Assembly: GCA_947176425.1 (NCBI GenBank)
Contig: CAMWQV010000097.1
Span: 1-7,130, forward strand
DNA: 7,130 nt
Source: an uncultured Clostridia bacterium
Lineage (GTDB): Bacteria > Bacillota > Clostridia > Oscillospirales > Oscillospiraceae
Direction: 5' to 3'
Below, piece after piece: positions 5,596 through 7,130 of the stretch. A program made the translations under genes and the position numbers. The notes under the pieces were generated by a model that was given only the letters and a program-made list of their open reading frames with translations, was not told the origin of the DNA and ran no database searches. Numbering within the stretch: position 1 is the stretch's first letter; each line of letters starts with the position of its first letter.

Positions 5596-6957
5596 ATGGC
5601 GGATGTAATTGCCGCAGTCTCAACGGGCAGAGAAGTATCTGCCATCGGCGTGGTACGGGTATCTGGAGACGGCTGTTTCGCAGTCTGTGAGCGGGTGTTC
5701 CGCGCCGCAAACCGAAAAGCGTTCGGCGAACAGGACCCGCGGAAAATGACGCTGGGGACGCTGCTTGACCGGGAAGGCCGGCCCATTGATCAAGTCCTGG
5801 CGGTACGCTTCCCAGGACCGGGGAGTTATACGGGGGAAGACTGTGCGGAGTTCCACTGCCACGGTTCCCCGGTGGTTTTGGACGAGGCGCTGCGGGCGTT
5901 GTTCGCGGCAGGAGCGCGGCAGGCTGGACGCGGGGAATTTACAAAGCGCGCATTTCTCAGCGGACATCTGGACCTCACACAAGCAGAAGCGGTTATCGAT
6001 CTGATTGAAGCCGAGACCGCCGCCGCCGCCCGTAATGCCGTTGAACAGTTGGGCGGCTCACTCCGGCAGAAGATCGAAACGGTATATAACAGCCTTCTGG
6101 AGATTGCCAGCCGGTTTTATGCTGTGGTAGACTATCCGGACGAGGACATCTCCGAACTGAGTCAGGAGGAGACGCGGCAGACTCTGCAAAATGCCGTACA
6201 GAGTTTATCGGACCTGCTGGCGACTTTCAGCCGCGGACAGGTACTGCGGCAGGGAGTTCCTGCGGCAATCATCGGACGTCCGAACGTAGGCAAAAGCTCT
6301 CTTTTAAACGCTCTTCTGGGCCGGGAACGTGCTATCGTGACGGATGTTGCCGGGACAACGCGGGATACAGTGGAAGAAAAAGCGGTGGTAGGCGGTGTTC
6401 TTCTGCGGCTGATCGACACCGCCGGTATCCGTGAGACGAGCGACACGGTAGAACGTCTGGGCGTAGAACGCGCCCGCGCCGCCGCCGGAGAAGCGGTCTT
6501 GTCGCTGCTGGTTCTGGACGGTTCCGCCGGTGTAACGGACGGGGACGCCGCCGCAATCAACGCTGCTGCATTGGCACGGGAACAGATCGTGCTGGTCAAT
6601 AAATCCGATTTGCCGCAGGCCGCGGACCTGGAAAAACTGCGGGAACGATTTTCCTGTGTTCTCTCTGTCTCCGCAAAAGAAGGGACCGGACTGTCCGCGC
6701 TGGAACAGGCTGTCGCGGAACGGTTTCCCACCGGAGAGCCGGGACGCCTGCTTACTAATGCACGTCAGGCGGAGGCAGTTGGGCGGGCGCTGGACGCTCT
6801 GCGCGGCGCGTTGGAGGCGCTGGAGTTTGGGATGACGCCGGACGCTGTGCTGACAGACACGGAAAACGCTATGCACGCGCTGGGCGAACTGACCGGACGT
6901 ACCCTGCGGGAAGATTTGGTCTCACGGATTTTTGAGAGATTCTGCGTGGGGAAATAA
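5596..6957 (+). CDS. mnmE: tRNA uridine-5-carboxymethylaminomethyl(34) synthesis GTPase MnmE
   Basis: The 453-residue protein is a full-length MnmE (TrmE). With MnmG it modifies U34 of tRNAs that read codons ending in A or G. The N-terminal folate-binding domain (about 1-118) starts with DVIAAVSTGREVSAIGVVRVSG and includes FPGPGSYTGEDCAEFHCHG. A helical domain follows. Inside that is the GTPase domain: G1 GRPNVGKS (227-234), G2 TDVAGTTRD (249-257), G3 DTAG (274-277), G4 NKSD (335-338) and SAKEG (359-363). The C-terminus ends in FCVGK, the family's catalytic CxGK with Cys450. The ribosome site GGAGGGAG lies 7 bases before ATG. The gene is usually found in the jag-mnmE-mnmG-rsmG cluster near the replication origin. 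Here it follows an aldehyde dehydrogenase gene and is closed by a terminator, with no mnmG after it. It probably shares the promoter at 4123. Confidence 0.97.
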   Translation: MADVIAAVSTGREVSAIGVVRVSGDGCFAVCERVFRAANRKAFGEQDPRKMTLGTLLDREGRPIDQVLAVRFPGPGSYTGEDCAEFHCHGSPVVLDEALRALFAAGARQAGRGEFTKRAFLSGHLDLTQAEAVIDLIEAETAAAARNAVEQLGGSLRQKIETVYNSLLEIASRFYAVVDYPDEDISELSQEETRQTLQNAVQSLSDLLATFSRGQVLRQGVPAAIIGRPNVGKSSLLNALLGRERAIVTDVAGTTRDTVEEKAVVGGVLLRLIDTAGIRETSDTVERLGVERARAAAGEAVLSLLVLDGSAGVTDGDAAAINAAALAREQIVLVNKSDLPQAADLEKLRERFSCVLSVSAKEGTGLSALEQAVAERFPTGEPGRLLTNARQAEAVGRALDALRGALEALEFGMTPDAVLTDTENAMHALGELTGRTLREDLVSRIFERFCVGK

Positions 6958-6960
6958 TAT

Positions 6961-7012
6961 ACTGCGGCAACGTTTCCAGTCTTGGGAACGCTGCCGCAGT
7001 TTCAGTTTGTTT
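6961..7012 (+). terminator. Strong rho-independent terminator after mnmE
   Basis: Arms 6961-6977 and 6984-7000 form a 17-base-pair stem with one A-C mismatch and one G-U pair around the loop AGTCTT. A T-rich tail TTCAGTTTGTTT follows. It starts 3 bases after the mnmE stop and ends the aldehyde dehydrogenase-mnmE unit. Confidence 0.9.
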
Positions 7013-7024
7013 ACAAATTACCTC

Positions 7025-7053
7025 TTGACAGCCCTGTTCTATTGCGATAAAAT
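7025..7053 (+). promoter_or_regulatory. SigmaA promoter of the last gene
   Basis: TTGACA (7025-7030), 17 bases, TAAAAT (7048-7053): a perfect -35 and a one-mismatch -10. The spacer and -10 are covered by the first copy of the operator repeat. The start would fall near 7060, inside or just before the second copy, so a bound repressor would block it. Confidence 0.85.
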
Positions 7054-7076
7054 GCAGTTGTTCTATTGCAATAGAA
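7037..7076 (+). promoter_or_regulatory. Double palindromic operator overlapping the promoter
   Basis: The 16-base perfect palindrome TTCTATTGCAATAGAA lies at 7061-7076. A second copy at 7037-7052, TTCTATTGCGATAAAA, matches in 14 of 16 bases. Their centres are 24 bases apart and the 11 bases TGTTCTATTGC are identical in both. The first copy covers the spacer and -10, the second the expected start site. This is the arrangement expected for repression by a dimeric winged-helix regulator. The likely binder is the gene that follows. Confidence 0.75.
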
Positions 7077-7086
7077 TCAATTTAAG

Positions 7087-7093
7087 AAAGGAG
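7087..7093 (+). promoter_or_regulatory. Ribosome binding site selecting the TTG start
   Basis: AAAGGAG, 9 bases before TTG at 7103. No ATG or GTG lies at a fitting distance, so TTG is taken as the start. Confidence 0.65.
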
Positions 7094-7102
7094 CTGGACA
7101 GG

Positions 7103-7130
7103 TTGGACACGAAAATCTACGACAGCGAAC
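7103..7130 (+). CDS. Start of a gene, possibly BlaI/MecI-type repressor (partial)
   Basis: Only nine codons and one base are inside the window, reading M-D-T-K-I-Y-D-S-E from a TTG start. The opening K-I-Y-D-S-E resembles the first residues of many clostridial BlaI/MecI/CopY-family repressors, which continue with a winged helix. The double palindrome over its promoter fits a self-repressing regulator. The stretch is too short to assign with confidence, and other regulators such as the PadR type are possible. Confidence 0.45.

Noticed and set aside
6162..6876. Two long minus-strand open frames opposite mnmE
   Set aside because: They are low-complexity (Arg/Ser/Ala-rich) antisense readings of a GC-rich conserved gene.

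Overview
The window is a stretch of chromosome from a spore-forming, low-oxygen Firmicute, most likely a gut-type member of the Clostridia (Oscillospiraceae or Lachnospiraceae relatives). This rests on a full-length spoVT, strong AGGAGG-type ribosome sites, a flavodoxin-domain protein of a kind common in anaerobes, and an ECF sigma factor paired with an RsgI-like anti-sigma factor. The species cannot be named from the sequence. No tRNA, rRNA, CRISPR array, insertion sequence or phage gene was seen.

Left part (1-2064, all minus strand): the N-terminal part of a flavodoxin-domain protein that runs off the window, a sugar-nucleotide-type nucleotidyltransferase, and the sporulation regulator spoVT. 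Each has its own candidate promoter. A long hairpin lies just behind spoVT.

Middle part (2065-4108, plus strand after a 330-base divergent intergenic region): a tight three-gene operon. It encodes a small secreted Cys-rich protein with three DxDxDGxCD calcium-loop-like repeats, an ECF-type sigma factor, and a single-pass membrane anti-sigma factor whose outer part begins with the RsgI-type SIDINPSIE motif. Sigma and anti-sigma genes overlap by 8 bases. An ECF-like promoter candidate sits at a sensible distance upstream. This is the most interesting part of the window: it looks like a self-contained envelope-sensing module with its own secreted partner, and by eye it is AT-richer than the mnmE gene.

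Right part (4109-7130, plus strand): a textbook TTGACA-N17-TATAAT promoter drives a class-3-type aldehyde dehydrogenase. This is followed 16 bases later by mnmE (tRNA U34 modification GTPase), and a strong terminator closes the unit. A new promoter then overlaps two copies of a TTCTATTGCAATAGAA-type palindrome and leads to a gene starting with TTG, of which only nine codons are inside the window. That gene is possibly a BlaI/MecI-type repressor that controls itself.
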